A stretch of 64,000 bases of DNA from Hofstenia miamia (Eukaryota > Xenacoelomorpha > Acoela > Hofsteniidae), in NCBI GenBank assembly GCA_900660155.1, contig CABFPE010000210.1:579415-643414 (forward strand), written 5' to 3'. Below are positions 52,902 to 63,457 of this stretch, in pieces; positions within the stretch are counted from its first letter, which is position 1; the number at the start of each line of letters is the position of its first letter. The notes below the pieces were generated by a model that ran no database searches, was not told the DNA's origin, and saw only the letters and a program-made list of their open reading frames with translations. Made by a program: the position numbers and the translations under genes.

Positions 52902-52954
<53 letters not shown>

Positions 52955-53399
52955 CAAAAATATTTTCAGGATATATTTAAACACACTTGTCTGTACAGTG
53001 AATTATAGGAATTGATTTAAGCTCCTTAACCGAACTACCGTTTCTTGTTAATCCCCAGCTTTACGTCACCTGCTTCAAAGCGCTTGTCGCATATCATCCC
53101 TTATTTGCATTTATCTCATTTTAGTTATCAGTGAGCATTTATGCAATGCTAGTTATTTTCAAAATACATAGTAATAGCTTTAATGCATGTATATGTACAT
53201 GTTTATATTATGGTAATTTGTTTTTGAAGGTCATGATTCTTCAGTGCGCTTGTGGAATATTGAAACAAAAACTTGTGTTCAAGAAATTACAGCTCATCGT
53301 AAAAAATTTGACGAATCCATCTTTGACGTAACGTTCCATCCTACTAAGGAGTTCATCGCCTCTGGAGGTGCTGATGCCATGGCAAAAGTCTTTGTCTAA
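37121..53399 (+). CDS. STRN: Striatin (STRIPAK scaffold, B''' subunit of PP2A)
   Basis: Exons: 37121-37297, 39071-39174, 39220-39366, 39410-39574, 40032-40197 (end could be 40191 or 40200), 40242-40356, 40524-40719, 40810-40974, 41017-41138, 43310-43477, 43520-43654, 44842-44926, 44974-45080, 53230-53399. All junctions are GT-AG and phases agree; the sum is 2022 nt, giving 673 residues, slightly shorter than vertebrate striatins. The N-terminus has the caveolin-binding/coiled-coil block (YSIPGILHFIQHEW at residues 28-41, then ERAQWDVERAEL and GERKGQENLKQDLVRRIKML). Next come GRQLLRQYLQEIGYTDTILD, an acidic stretch and RKTWSPKFSLR. The C-terminal half is a seven-bladed WD40 propeller ending in GGADAMAKVFV. 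Known role of the family: cytoplasmic scaffold joining PP2A A/C, MOB4, STRIP and GCKIII kinases in the STRIPAK complex. Animals may have one (fly Cka) or several paralogues. Confidence 0.96.
37810..38880 (-). pseudogene. LINE ORF2 3' part in striatin intron 1
   Basis: On the minus strand: VALDMSTTFDCI (motif A, 38730-38760), ITNIGVPHGTGSGPMLYNI (motif B, shifted frame), HAEVGDRCF, RILGIIVDDKLTFRPRI, and a C-terminal open stretch at 38160-37810 with SSTFTPTRQLIRQSDE. The C-terminal part is richer in G+C and CG than its surroundings, as if recently inserted or from a different source. Frameshifts disable it. It lies antisense to striatin. Confidence 0.82.
41139..43309. other. Striatin intron 9
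   Basis: 2171 bp, no coding sequence recognised. At about 42113-42215 a short degenerate tandem array repeats a unit like ataattatccgacttgtg (about 27 bp, four units). Near 42400 a phrase gagcggatccag resembles transposon ends. Confidence 0.5.
43655..44841. other. Striatin intron 11 with MITE-like hairpin
   Basis: 1187 bp without recognised coding sequence. gacttttatca at 44325-44335 pairs perfectly with 44347-44357 across an 11-nt loop, and a further copy tgataaaagtcgatag lies at about 44446. The repeated aaaagtc(g/t)ata motif suggests a small palindromic transposon. Confidence 0.4.
46773..46798. repeat. GC-rich near-perfect palindrome
   Basis: cccacaa, then gatcgcgatc, then c and tttgtggg: a nearly perfect 26-bp palindrome in AT-rich surroundings. 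It may be a relic of a transposon end. Confidence 0.6.
48000..49000 (-). pseudogene. Possible P-element/THAP9-like transposase relic
   Basis: On the minus strand, IMCFTIFGLKNNIPFV (48860-48800) resembles the conserved GLK-x-x-(I/V)-P-(F/Y)-V block of P-element and THAP9-type transposases. It is followed, in other frames, by a weak MTDCVKKWKTLI (about 48390), which could match the W-x-x-L block further on. Many stops. The assignment rests mainly on one motif, so other transposases are possible. Confidence 0.35.
49722..51110 (-). pseudogene. Tyrosine recombinase (Crypton/Ngaro-like) transposon gene
   Basis: On the minus strand, in order: a zinc-finger-like start (LCIICKKTVCKMRSHSNKH, about 51075-51020) and an N-terminal core-binding helix region (FIDIIEKLRQTKNYSAG, about 50815-50770, then TNYITQLKGYIRYVHL). 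Last comes the catalytic C-terminal part from 50247, with NSLRKMWDT (Arg of box II, the His usually before it is Asn) and TGHGETTAERYYT (Gly-His and the nucleophile Tyr). This order is that of tyrosine recombinases used by Crypton, Ngaro and DIRS elements. The central part (about 50680-50250) is full of stops. The last 200 codons (50247-49722) have a basic tail. No reverse transcriptase is seen, which favours Crypton. Confidence 0.62.
51637..52452 (-). pseudogene. Second zinc-finger recombinase-like fragment
   Basis: At 52452-52252, ECILCEKNLKKIRDHL and then NIIIDFYKTQ repeat the pattern of the zinc finger at 51075 (C-x-x-C, about 8 residues, H, then an (I)LDYYRT-like block). Downstream pieces include PEIIRAIMPKENVVNPF (about 52130) and the open stretch 51894-51637. 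This looks like a second, also broken, copy of a related tyrosine-recombinase element just upstream of the first. Confidence 0.45.
52844..52894. repeat. Perfect 15-bp inverted repeat
   Basis: ATTGGCGCTTTGTAA at 52844-52858 pairs exactly with 52880-52894, with a 21-nt spacer. It is followed by the AT microsatellite. Confidence 0.85.
52904..52953. repeat. AT dinucleotide microsatellite
   Basis: About 25 uninterrupted AT units near the 3' end of striatin intron 13. Confidence 0.97.
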
Positions 53400-53634
53400 T
53401 TTTTATATTGTTGCAGTGCATTTTAAAAGATAATGTATTCCAAACAATGTGCTTTTGTAAAATTAACAGACGAATTTAGTTTGTATTTGTTAAAATAGTG
53501 CATTAAAATTTAGTGTTTTAATTTAAATAAGCGCGCTCTTGATTATCTTATGAAGAATTTCTTTGTATTTTGTGTTATAATGTTTTAAATTGATTTTTTA
53601 TAATTTGAAAATGTGTACATTTTGTTTATCAGTT

Positions 53635-53640
53635 AATAAA
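53635..53640 (+). terminator. Poly(A) signal of striatin
   Basis: AATAAA, 236 bp after the striatin stop codon, followed by T-rich sequence. Confidence 0.5.
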
Positions 53641-55639
53641 TGCTTATCGACTACTACTTGCTCTTAACACTCGTATTTGTATTTTTTACTTTTCATGTCT
53701 ATTCGGCCAATCTATCTCATTGAATCCATAAATATAAGATAAGATAGGAGATTATTTATTCATCACATAACAAACGTATATTTTGTTAAAATTAGTGATT
53801 TATCTTTATTGCTAAAGTTCAAACTATCAGTCAATTATAAAATTCAATAATTTTTTGGAAAATTGGAGATGTAATATTTGTGATGCTAATGACAGATCAA
53901 AAGTATTGCCATGCCTATAGCCAATAATTTTTGTGAAAGTCAAAAGATAAAGCAATTGATACGTTTTGCACTACTTCAGCATTCCCCATCCAAACTACAA
54001 CACATTAATGTATTGTTGATGTTATGTAAGAAATTTAGGCACTGTTTTCATCGTAAGGAATCTATCCTAGCAAGGGAAGTGGATTTTTCAAGATGGAATG
54101 TGACTAGTAAATGGGCCCATTTTACTAATGCAAAATCTAACTTTATGGATGGTCTACTGACCATCCATAAGCTCCTTAAAAATTGAAAACTTTTCATTCT
54201 CGGAGCAACTAACACAATTCTCCGTGACCCATAACAACAATGACCATTTTCATCATTCTGATTGACAATCAATTAAAAAGTCGAAAAATTTACTAAGCTC
54301 TGTTATCTGCATTGCGTATCGAACTTTTCAATTGTAACTATTTCTGTTCATTTTATAACATCAATTGTGGATAAGATCAACGAGTTTCGTAGTCAAATAT
54401 TTGCCTCATTCTAAATTTATAATGTTCTGGAAAAAATTTACTTTTGAAAAACCTAATCGGCATAATGTTCACATAGAGCATTTAAATTTTACAATAGACA
54501 AATTTGAATTTCAATGTTATTATAAAACCTAACAAATACTGCAATATACAGAACTAAGAACAAAAATGATTCTATTGCAATGATTTAAATCAAGAATTCG
54601 TTTCGGGCAAAGAAGTTCTGACTAGAATGTATTTTGTTAAGCATTGAAAACCTGTCATCCTGGCAGGAAAAATTTATTTAAAATGGCCTAACTTTAGCTC
54701 AATTTATAGATATTATTTATGCCATCTGCATATATTTTTTTGCATAGGTATTTTTGTTACGCGCATTAGACTACATGTAAAAGATATATTTTGCTCGAAT
54801 TGAGCATTGGCACTTTACAAAAAATTCCTTCTAAATATGCACTATTTCTTAAAAAAGATAATATACAATTAAGCGTTAATTTGTAATTTCTGCTTATATA
54901 TGTAATCATCTTTTATGTTAAGACTTGGTCGCATTGATTTTATGTATATACTTTTGATTATTTTTTAATTTTTTAGGGTTGGTAGATCTTAAATTTTGCT
55001 GCAATAATTTTCTTTTGATGTCATTTTCTTAGGTGGTCTGATATTGTTGATTTAGTTTGGTGTTCGTTTATTCCTAGTTGTCTGCTACTATACCAAATAC
55101 AGTTTTCACCACATTTGCAATTGATTTTAAAGATAACATTGGACTTTTCGGATATCTTTGTCATTGATCTTTCTAAGCTTTTGCGTTGTATAAACAATTC
55201 TTACATTTTCTTTTATATCATTCATACTTCTTATTTGATTTATCACATCTATTGTGTGCATACCTCTATATTCAATTATAACATTGTGTTCAAAATTATT
55301 TGAATATTTTCCTTGCTTGTTGTTCAATATTTCATCCATTGTTTCTTAAAAAATTGTCAGTAAAATCACTTGAATGTTCTTTCTTCTTCAGATTCGAATT
55401 TAGTTTGATTATTTCTTGGTTTCTGATGTCATAAGAAATTGAGACTTAAAAATTCTATGCATTGCTTCTTTAATTATTGCTATTTTGTATGCTACAGGTG
55501 AATTTGAATTGAAATTGAAAACAAACGTGTATCATTTGGCTTTCTATAAATTTAATGAAAGATAATTTTTTAAGTATTCCTTAATGTCTATGAATAACAT
55601 TAATATTAAGGATCTTTAGTAGTTTTTCACTTTAGTCCG
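53641..55639. other. Unassigned DNA downstream of striatin
   Basis: Nothing recognised with confidence. An open stretch of 91 codons (53911-54186, plus strand) has plausible composition (KFRHCFHRKESI) but no known relatives and no splice or promoter context. Confidence 0.4.
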
Positions 55640-56160
55640 TAATCTATGCATGCTAAAATAGTTGCTCAGTTTCATACAATTTGATTCAATAACTTTTAGT
55701 TGTATCTAAAGATTTATTTCCACAGGAAATAGGTGTAGCATCAACGTATTGGATATCTCGCAGTCGATCATTTCCGTTTCCGTCAGGTTGTTCACATTAA
55801 GATTAAAAAGCAGTTGGCCTAGTGCTGTTCGTTGAGGAACATCATTATTAATTGATAACCAATTTTAAAAGTATCATTTAAATTCAACTTGCTGAAGTCT
55901 ATTACTTAAGTAATTAGATTTTAGATGAGCACTGTTTAGAAAAACCCACCCAATATTTATTAATTTTTTATTAGTATATCACTGTTAATGGAATCGAACG
56001 CTTTTGAGAGGTCTTTACAGGCAATACAACTAATTTTTTAAAAACAAATAATGTTCTCCAGTCGTCTATTTTTTGTATAAGTGTGTCTGATGTTGATAGA
56101 TTTTTTCTGCAACTGAATTGTCATTTGGACAATAATTTATGATTATTTAAAAAGATTACC
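55640..56160 (-). pseudogene. LINE reverse transcriptase fragment
   Basis: On the minus strand the pieces QFSCRKNLSTSDTLI (QFGFR block), DLSKAFDSINSDILIKKL (motif A, at 56015-55960), NDVPQRTALGQLLFNL (motif B, GVPQG type) and VNNLTETE can be read in mixed frames. A LINE relic in the opposite orientation to the LINE that follows. Confidence 0.75.
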
Positions 56161-57160
56161 GATTTCAAAAAGATTACTGATGCTTTCAAAGCGAGCAGTT
56201 GGTACTTACGAGCACGCTGTGTTTACCGCAATTATCACTACTTCGATCATGCACTGCCTGAAGAGGAATTAATCAAAACGAAATTATTAGCTCCCCTACA
56301 GAATCTTGGCAGAGATGAGCTAATTATCTTGTTTAACATGTTAGTGGCTATCAAAGAAACGCAAACTGAATCAGCCAACAAAACTATGTATGTTAAACCA
56401 GAATTTTAACATTTGCTCTCTCAAACAGATAACAAGATACCTCGCCACAAACATTTGGGAGCAGAAGCTGAATTGCTTGCAATTGGATCATCTATGTATC
56501 GCCATCTTAAAGCTTCGGGATTACTAACGACTTCCACATACGTTCATTCTTATCCGGGAGCAACCATTGAAGACAGAGCAGATGTAATACCTTTTAATCC
56601 TGAATCAAAAAATTTAAAGAGAATTCTCATTATGATAGGCAGAAACGATATATTGCAAAAGAACGAAAATTTTACAGATAAGTATAAGAAATTAACTAAT
56701 GTTATTAAAACTAAGTTTAGTCCAGCTAAAGTTTTCTTGGTGAAATAGCTCCTTTTCCTAAGGACGAGGAGTTTAAAAAAATCAGTTGACCAAAATTTAT
56801 TTATTAAACAAACACCCAACTGTTAAATTATAGTGTTTTTGATAATTTCAACTTTTTTATTTAGTATCTACTGTTGATAAAGTTTATTCACTAAAAATGG
56901 AATCCACTACTCCACAAAATGTTATGGAAGGCTTGCACAGTCTATCAAAGTCTTTTTTAACAAGCAGCCACACCGTGTATTCAATCAAAGATTGCTTGAT
57001 GAAAAGGCAGACACTGCCAAGTCTCTATCTCTTACTCTGCCACCTCAACATCAACACTGCTTTTCAAACACACACAGACCTATTTTACAAGCATTGTCAA
57101 ACACATTACAACAATTTCCACTAAAGCAGCCTTTATTCTCACCACCAATATACACAAAAT
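56161..57160 (+). pseudogene. LINE ORF1 with SGNH esterase-like domain
   Basis: After ARCVYRNYHYFDHALPEEE (56208 onwards), a stretch at 56413-56748 contains LLAIGSSMYRHLKASG (the Ser block of SGNH/GDSL hydrolases), VHSYPGATIED and ILIMIGRNDI. These match the order in the esterase ORF1 proteins of CR1/L2-clade non-LTR elements. After the stop at 56748 the frame is broken, but Gln/Pro-rich text continues. It belongs with the endonuclease that follows on the same strand. Confidence 0.65.
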
Positions 57161-57479
57161 GAAGTTATGCTAATGTTCTTTCAACAACACCACTGTTGTC
57201 ACCTGCTGAGGTTCACAGAATTAGAAACTTTCTTAGACTTTTCTAATAACGGTAAATTAACTATGCTTGGTTTATGGCGAATATTTCGCCTAGTTTATGT
57301 TATCGCCAATAACTCATTTTCTATATTATACTTAATCATAATTATGTTTAGTTCAAATTTCAATGCTACATGTGTTAGAGAAACCTTCTTGCCTAATAAT
57401 AGACCTAAGTTAAGATACAACATAAATACATCTAAAATGCTGTTTTTGATAAGAATAAAGCATTCTTTATTCTTTTTTT

Positions 57480-58645
57480 CTAGTACTAACACTATTATTA
57501 CTAATATCAAACATCAAGATTAATCCTGGTCCTTTTAAAACTGATAATATTTACTAATATTCAGAATTCTCAAACATAAATTCAATAAATTCGTTTAAAT
57601 ATTTGCATATAAATTTTCAGAATCCTTCTATTAAAAATTCAGAATGTAGACTGAACTGGGTACAAAATTTATTCAGGGCATAACTGAAACTTGGTTTGCA
57701 AATCACAGTGATAACTTATCTTGGTCAATCAATAATTCTAAATTTAAAATATTTATAAAGCGCAGAAATCCAACCAATCACTTTAATAAGACAAAAAAAG
57801 AAAATATTATGTTATTAATACCCAAAATACTCAAACCAAAACTTTGGACAGATATAGCAAAAGACTCAACTTTTGACAGTCTTTGGGTTGATATTCGAAA
57901 TCCAAACAACAATTTTAATTGCCAGTTGCTAAATATCTCCTATTATCTAAATAAAACTTATACAAATAGTTTTTTCTTAGTAGAAAATGAATTTTCTACT
58001 GCACTGAGTTATAATACAAATATAATGGTAATGGAAGACTGTAATGTAAACCTTCTAAACAATAATGAAAAAAGGAAGCTTAAGAATTTTCTTAATACTT
58101 TCAATCTTTTACTAATAAATAAAACAATTCCTTCTAGAATCAATGCTAATATAAACTATTTCATCATATCAGAAAATGTTTCATCTTATAATTATTTTTG
58201 TTTTGAATTTCCATACTCAGATCACTGCATCATTCGAATATACTAAAAGTAGGTAAACCCACTAGATTTTGGAAAAGTCAACAAAAAGTGTCAAAAAAAT
58301 TTCTTCAGAATTTAAAAAGCCAAAACTGGAATTCCACATATTCTTCATTAGCACCTAACGAAATGCTATGAAACTTTACTTTCTGATTTGAATAAATTTT
58401 GCCGAGATAAATATATTCTCATTCGAATATTCAAAAAAATCTCATTGTTTCATATCCATGGATTGATTCCAAATGCATTGATTTAATCAAAGATAAGAAA
58501 CATAAGTGGCAAAATTACATCAATTTTCAAGCAAAAGAAAAGCATAATGCCAATAATAAAAATAATAATTTATTAGATTCAGAAAGAAAACATCTGATAA
58601 TCTTAATAATTTACAAAATTAGAAAAAAGAACTATTTTTTTAATA
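57480..58645 (+). pseudogene. LINE ORF2 apurinic endonuclease domain
   Basis: In order: GITETWFANHSDN, MLLIPKILKPK, STFDSLWVDIRNPNNN, NTNIMVMEDCNVNLL (normally GDFN), NTFNLLLINKTIPSRIN and YSDHCII (the terminal SDH motif). This is the endonuclease/exonuclease/phosphatase fold used by LINEs to nick target DNA. The piece then runs into the endonuclease-transcriptase linker (DLIKDKKHKWQNYINF near 58490) and stops abruptly at about 58645. Confidence 0.82.
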
Positions 58646-58657
58646 TTTCTTGAGAAT

Positions 58658-59960
58658 TCAATCAGGAAAGAAATTTGTATATTTATTTCTTGCACTGCAA
58701 CCAGAAAGTGGTTTCCTTTCTCGTAACCGATCAACAGCATATACTTCTCGTTTGGGAATTATTCCTCTCAAAATATGATTACTGTTGCTCGTTATTTTGT
58801 CATATAGCTTGCTATCCTTGTCCAAAATGAATTGCTTCATTGGTATATAAGATTCCAATAATCCCATTTTTTTGTGCTTTGCATTGGAGGTGATCAATTT
58901 TGTGTAGGTTTTGTTGTGAACAACCTCCTACACTCTTATGCAATAGCTTATATGAGCGGAAATCATTGTTCTATATAAATAATTCAAGTTTTCAAAGCTA
59001 TAATTTAAATGCTTCATTTTGAGTAGGAGGTATATCAATGCAGAAACTTTTTTCTCAAGTTTATTCATGTGTTCATCAAATCTCAGGTCATTGGACAAGA
59101 TCACTCCCAGAACTCAGACTTTGTTTTTTTGTTGAATTCCATGAATTTTGCAAGGTGTATCACCTTTTTGAAATTGGATACAGAGCTCTGCAGATTTGTT
59201 TGTGTTGAAAAACATATTATTCAAACTGCACCACGACATAAGTTCTTTAATAATTGTTTCAGCTTGATCAGGGTATGCATAGAAACCGGGAATAATGCAA
59301 TTGATATCATCCGAATATTTAACCAAGTTACTAGATTCAGAAGAAATTTGCATCTCGTCATATAGTAAATTAAACATGATAGGCCCAAAAATAGTCCCTT
59401 GAGGAACACCACAGTTAGTCGCAAGTAATCCTGAGTGATGTTTGCCCATATCGACATAATGTCTTCTTTCCATTAAAAAATCTGAGAGAATGTTAATTAC
59501 ATGTTTTTGATCGGGTATTAATTTAGTTATTTTTTCTACAATCCTGTGCCTTGGAGCACAGTCAAATGCCTTGCTGAGATCAACAGTAAATATTCTCACA
59601 TAATCGTAAAGTTTGCTGTGATTTTTGCTTGTATTAATGATTTTCAGAAGAGCGCACTCTGTTGATGAACCTTTTCTGAAACCAAATTGGTTAGAGTTAA
59701 GCATCTTATTGTATTTGTCAGATATTATTGTGTCAAACAGTAATCTCTCGATAATTCTAGAAATAATTGAGGTAATGGATACAGGACGGGGATGGTCTAG
59801 TGTTTCAATCTTTACCTTTTTGGAATTGGTACTACACGAGAGATTTTAAAAATATTTGGATATGTGCCTTTATTGATACTGCATTTTATTCATTTATAGT
59901 AGCTAGATTAGGAGTTGAAAAATTTGACTGCTTTTCTCTGATAATTTTTAATATTTATTA
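58658..59960 (-). pseudogene. LINE ORF2 reverse transcriptase, inverted
   Basis: On the minus strand: INKGTYPNIFKISRVVPIPK (frame break), HPRPVSITSIISRIIERLL, NSNQFGFRKGSSTECALL, VDLSKAFDCAPRHRIV (motif A), TNCGVPQGTIFGP (motif B), KYSDDINCI (motif C, Ser for Ala) and MFFNTNKSAELCI. After a stop at 59114 come VILSNDLRFDEHMNKL and a C-terminal part ending at 58658. One long part (59704-59114) is open. All core motifs are present, so it is the best preserved LINE piece here. It lies tail-to-tail with the endonuclease half. Confidence 0.9.
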
Positions 59961-60793
59961 CTGAAAAATTAAAACCTTAATATAAATATTCAAGAAGTTT
60001 TCAATTCTTGAACAATTTTTGAATATCCAGTATTTTAATTAATAAAAATTGTGTAGACTCGGTGATGATCTTTGCAAGTGTTTGAGATGAACTTTGTTCA
60101 GAAATTATTATTCTCACTTATGTAGTCACACTAGACAATTGAGAAATTATTAAAAGCAATTGTACTACACATTTTTATATTAAAATTATAAATAGATAAT
60201 TACATGAATGCAAATATATTGTTCCTGGGAAAACTAATTGTAAGAATAACATTCAACAATTATATATTTTCGACATTTTGAAATACATTTATTTCTAATG
60301 TCAATTAATTTACATGACATTTGTATTAATATAATTCGATTTTGAGGTGAAACATTATGTATGTTTTGGAAATTAATGACCTACATTACTGGAATTATTG
60401 ATAAGCACTGGTTAAGCAATATTTGGACACATATTTCTGTATGAATGATCGTGATTGGCATTCAATAAAAGAACCTCTACCTAATCTGACACAATTGATT
60501 ACCTTACTCGACCCAGCCCAATCTGAATACTGATTCACTAACCCGATCTAATCTCATTTGATGAAAAATAGAATACTCAACATAAAAATGTACATGAATT
60601 GGAAACAAATAAATACAAAATATTGCATTTTATCCAGATTATCCAGTCTGGCCGAATCAAAGGTTCCTTTTAATTACATGTTGTGACTTTTTAATAAGAA
60701 ATTTGATGAGATGAAACAAACGTTACCCCACAAGAAAAATTGGATATTAGTCAACAAACAACTGATTCTCTTGGAAGTTATGTTGCCAGCACT
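59961..60793. other. Unassigned DNA
   Basis: No gene recognised. Around 60480-60560 is a C/A-rich stretch (cgacccagccca, aacccgatc) that resembles the complement of the G/T-rich repeats at 3360 and 4200. Confidence 0.4.
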
Positions 60794-60834
60794 AGTAGTA
60801 TACATAAGGGAGGGGAGAATGCACAAAAACGCCT

Positions 60835-60893
60835 CTGATTGGTCGAGAGCTTATGACGTCACATGTCACGTGACAGATGATGAATATTGGAGG
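60835..60893 (+). promoter_or_regulatory. CCAAT/CRE/E-box module in Polinton terminus
   Basis: ATTGG at 60838, TGACGTCA at 60854-60861 and CACGTG at 60867-60872, embedded in about 60 bp that match 13571-13631. The E-box here is perfect; the older copies have CATGTG. Confidence 0.55.
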
Positions 60894-61499
60894 CAGCGTT
60901 TAAGTGCTGACTCAGCTACTTAACAAATGTTGATTGACAGCTCACTAATTGAATTACACAGCTCGCAAAGTGCTTTTTGACAGGTGGGGGTAAAATGTTA
61001 ATGTATTTTTTGACAACTATCACTAAATGGTTTTTTAATTGATTTTATGGTGACTCATGTTAGGGCCAATTTTACACTGTTTTGGTATGACTAATTTCAT
61101 TTTTGCTTTTGTGATTTTCTATTGCTGGCTAATTTTACAACCCATTGTGGGATATGTACACATAATATTACAAACTAATTTTCCATTACATGTAAAAACA
61201 CAGAACGCAATGACAAACCATGCATATCAAATTTTCCATAATTTCGAGAAGCTTACATATACAATATAATTTGGGAAAACTTTCAAATCTATATATTAAA
61301 TGTAGAAATTAAACAAAGAGATCGCATATTCACTATACTTAAAGGCGTAATACATAATAAAACCAACCTACATTTTTGTAAAGAGCAAAACATGGGTTAT
61401 GTATAAAACCGAAATTCGCCTTCTAAAAAAATTAAACATTCAATTTTATTTTATTAATATAATTTATAGATACATTTCAAATATAATTATACACATTTG

Positions 61500-61860
61500 C
61501 AGATTGTTACATCTTTTACCAACTTTTATACAGCCAACTTTTCTTTACATTCTCTTTTGGTTTATTTGATTTTTTTGGGTTGTATACTTTTGGTGACTGA
61601 TTCATCTTTTTCAACTTTTCCACTTTGTTCACTTTTGTACGCATTTATAGACTGATACATATTCATCGACTTTCCATGTTTTTTACAGATTGTACACATT
61701 TGGTGACTGATACACATTCATCGACTTTCCATGTTTTTTTCACTTTTTGTACACATTTGGTGACTGATACACTTGTATCAACTCACACGCGATTATTCAC
61801 TTTTTTTAAAAATTTGCTGACTGACCCAGCTTTATCAACTTACACACAATTGTTCAACTT
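61500..61860 (+). repeat. Polinton subterminal minisatellite
   Basis: Units of about 60-70 bp with tttggtgactgatacac and atcgactttccatgtttt recur at about 61590, 61650, 61710 and 61760. It is inverted relative to 20300-20660. Confidence 0.75.
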
Positions 61861-62640
61861 TGTATGCATCACATGGTGTTCAACTCTCCCAATGTTTTAT
61901 ATTGCAAAATTAGTCACAATTCTGCATTTGATCTAAATGTAATAAACTTGAAACACATATAGTTAGATGCATGTTAAATTCAATAGCAAAATGTTTACAA
62001 AGAATTTAAATTCGTAATTCGCAACACTAGTTAAAAAACTATTGTCAAAATAATTCTAGTAAGTCAAATGTAGCAATGAAGCAAAAGCGTAATCCGTGAT
62101 TCACATTGGTAGTTAAAAAAATTATTGCATCTAAATAATTCTCATTAGTCAATTCAATCAATCGCAAAAATAATTAAAAACATTTTGACTTTTCCATAAT
62201 TTACTTTTAATCAAAAGCATATATAAAATTTACATGGAAAAAACTTAAACACATCTGATTTAAAAATAAATGGTAAAAACATTAGCGTATATAATCTGGT
62301 TAATTCAACATGCGTAATATAGTTGACACGTGAATAATTTCACCCATTCACCATTCAATTACAAGTTAGAAGGAACTAAACATAGCTGATTTAAAAACCA
62401 ATGGTAAAAAAACAATAGCGCATATAAACTTAATTCAACATTCATAGTATAGTTGTTAGTTAATAAATTATTACATGATAAAACATGGAAAGTGAAATAC
62501 TAAATGAATACATTTGAATAAAACAATAACGTATAAAATTGTTTTAAAACCAAAAATGTATGCAATGTAAAAAGTTAATTGTCAATGTATCTAAACAAAT
62601 AAAACCATTAATACATATACATGTAGAGATATTAGCAAAA

Positions 62641-63188
62641 AATTATCAAAGAATTCGAGTTCAAATAATTAAACATTCCTAAAATATAGATGCTATTAAA
62701 AAAATTTTACATGAAAACACTTTCCCATATAAAAAATTTAGGGAAAAAATTTACGATTTTGTATATAAAAAATTTTAAAAAAGTAGTTTCCCCATCTGAT
62801 ATAGGTTGGGAGACTTTACTAAACAAATTTGCATCAGTTTTACTAACATCAAACTGGATGCATTCAATCTCTGACGTGTCAAACCAATTTCCATTCCCCA
62901 CTTTTAAAGAGTGTGCATTCGTGGTAAGTTAATTAAACTACAATTTCCACCAATCAGGAATTATCAAAGAATTCGAGTTCAAATAATTAAACATTCCTAA
63001 TATAGATGCTAGTTAAAAAATATTACATGATAACACATTACCATATATAAAAATTATGGGAAAAAATTACGATATTGTATATATAAAATATTGAAAAAGT
63101 AGCTTACCCATCTGATATATGGTTGGAGACATTACTCAACTAACTTGCATCAGTGTTAGACTAACATCAAACTGGATGCATTCAATCT
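62641..63188 (+). repeat. Direct duplication of about 235 bp ending at a single N
   Basis: 62641-62878 and 62959-63188 align throughout (aattatcaaagaattcgagt start, ggatgcattcaatct end) with some differences; the second ends directly before the N at 63189. Confidence 0.85.
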
Positions 63189-63189
63189 N

Positions 63190-63457
63190 CAAATTCCTAA
63201 TGGGATGCTCGAAAAAGTCTAAGATTCAACTCCTAGGAGATGATCAAACTTTAAATTTAGTACGCAGGATCGTTTTTAACATTCAACAAGGAATTATCCC
63301 ACTTGGTGATGAAAAGACTACATTTCTAAAATACCGTCAGTATGTGGAGACTGCACTATTAAAACATTCAAAGTCGAAAAAAATTACAATTCTAAGAACG
63401 TCAAATGGACTAGCATTTTTCAATTGTCTTTTACGCATTATGATGAACTATATATAA
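63190..63457 (+). CDS. Small Polinton protein, 5' end missing
   Basis: Open from the N at 63189 to a stop at 63457, about 88 residues. The pattern CSKKSKIQLLGDD, then FNIQQGIIPLGDEKT, a Lys-rich stretch (KHSKSKKITILR) and a C-terminal NGLAFFNCLL resembles the small conserved ORF found upstream of the integrase in animal Polintons (N-x-x-x-G-N-(I/V)-P-L type, ending in a Gly/Leu hydrophobic tail). Function of that family is not established to my knowledge. The true start is hidden by the N and duplication. Between it and the integrase, 63470-63700 holds further protein-like text with stops. Confidence 0.5.

Larger units (their letters stand above)
45081..53229. other. Striatin intron 13, transposon-filled
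   Basis: An intron of 8149 bp between the sixth and seventh WD40 repeats. It contains the P-element-like and tyrosine-recombinase relics listed separately, both antisense to striatin. The first 2.7 kb (45.1-47.8 kb) holds nothing I recognise. Confidence 0.8.
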
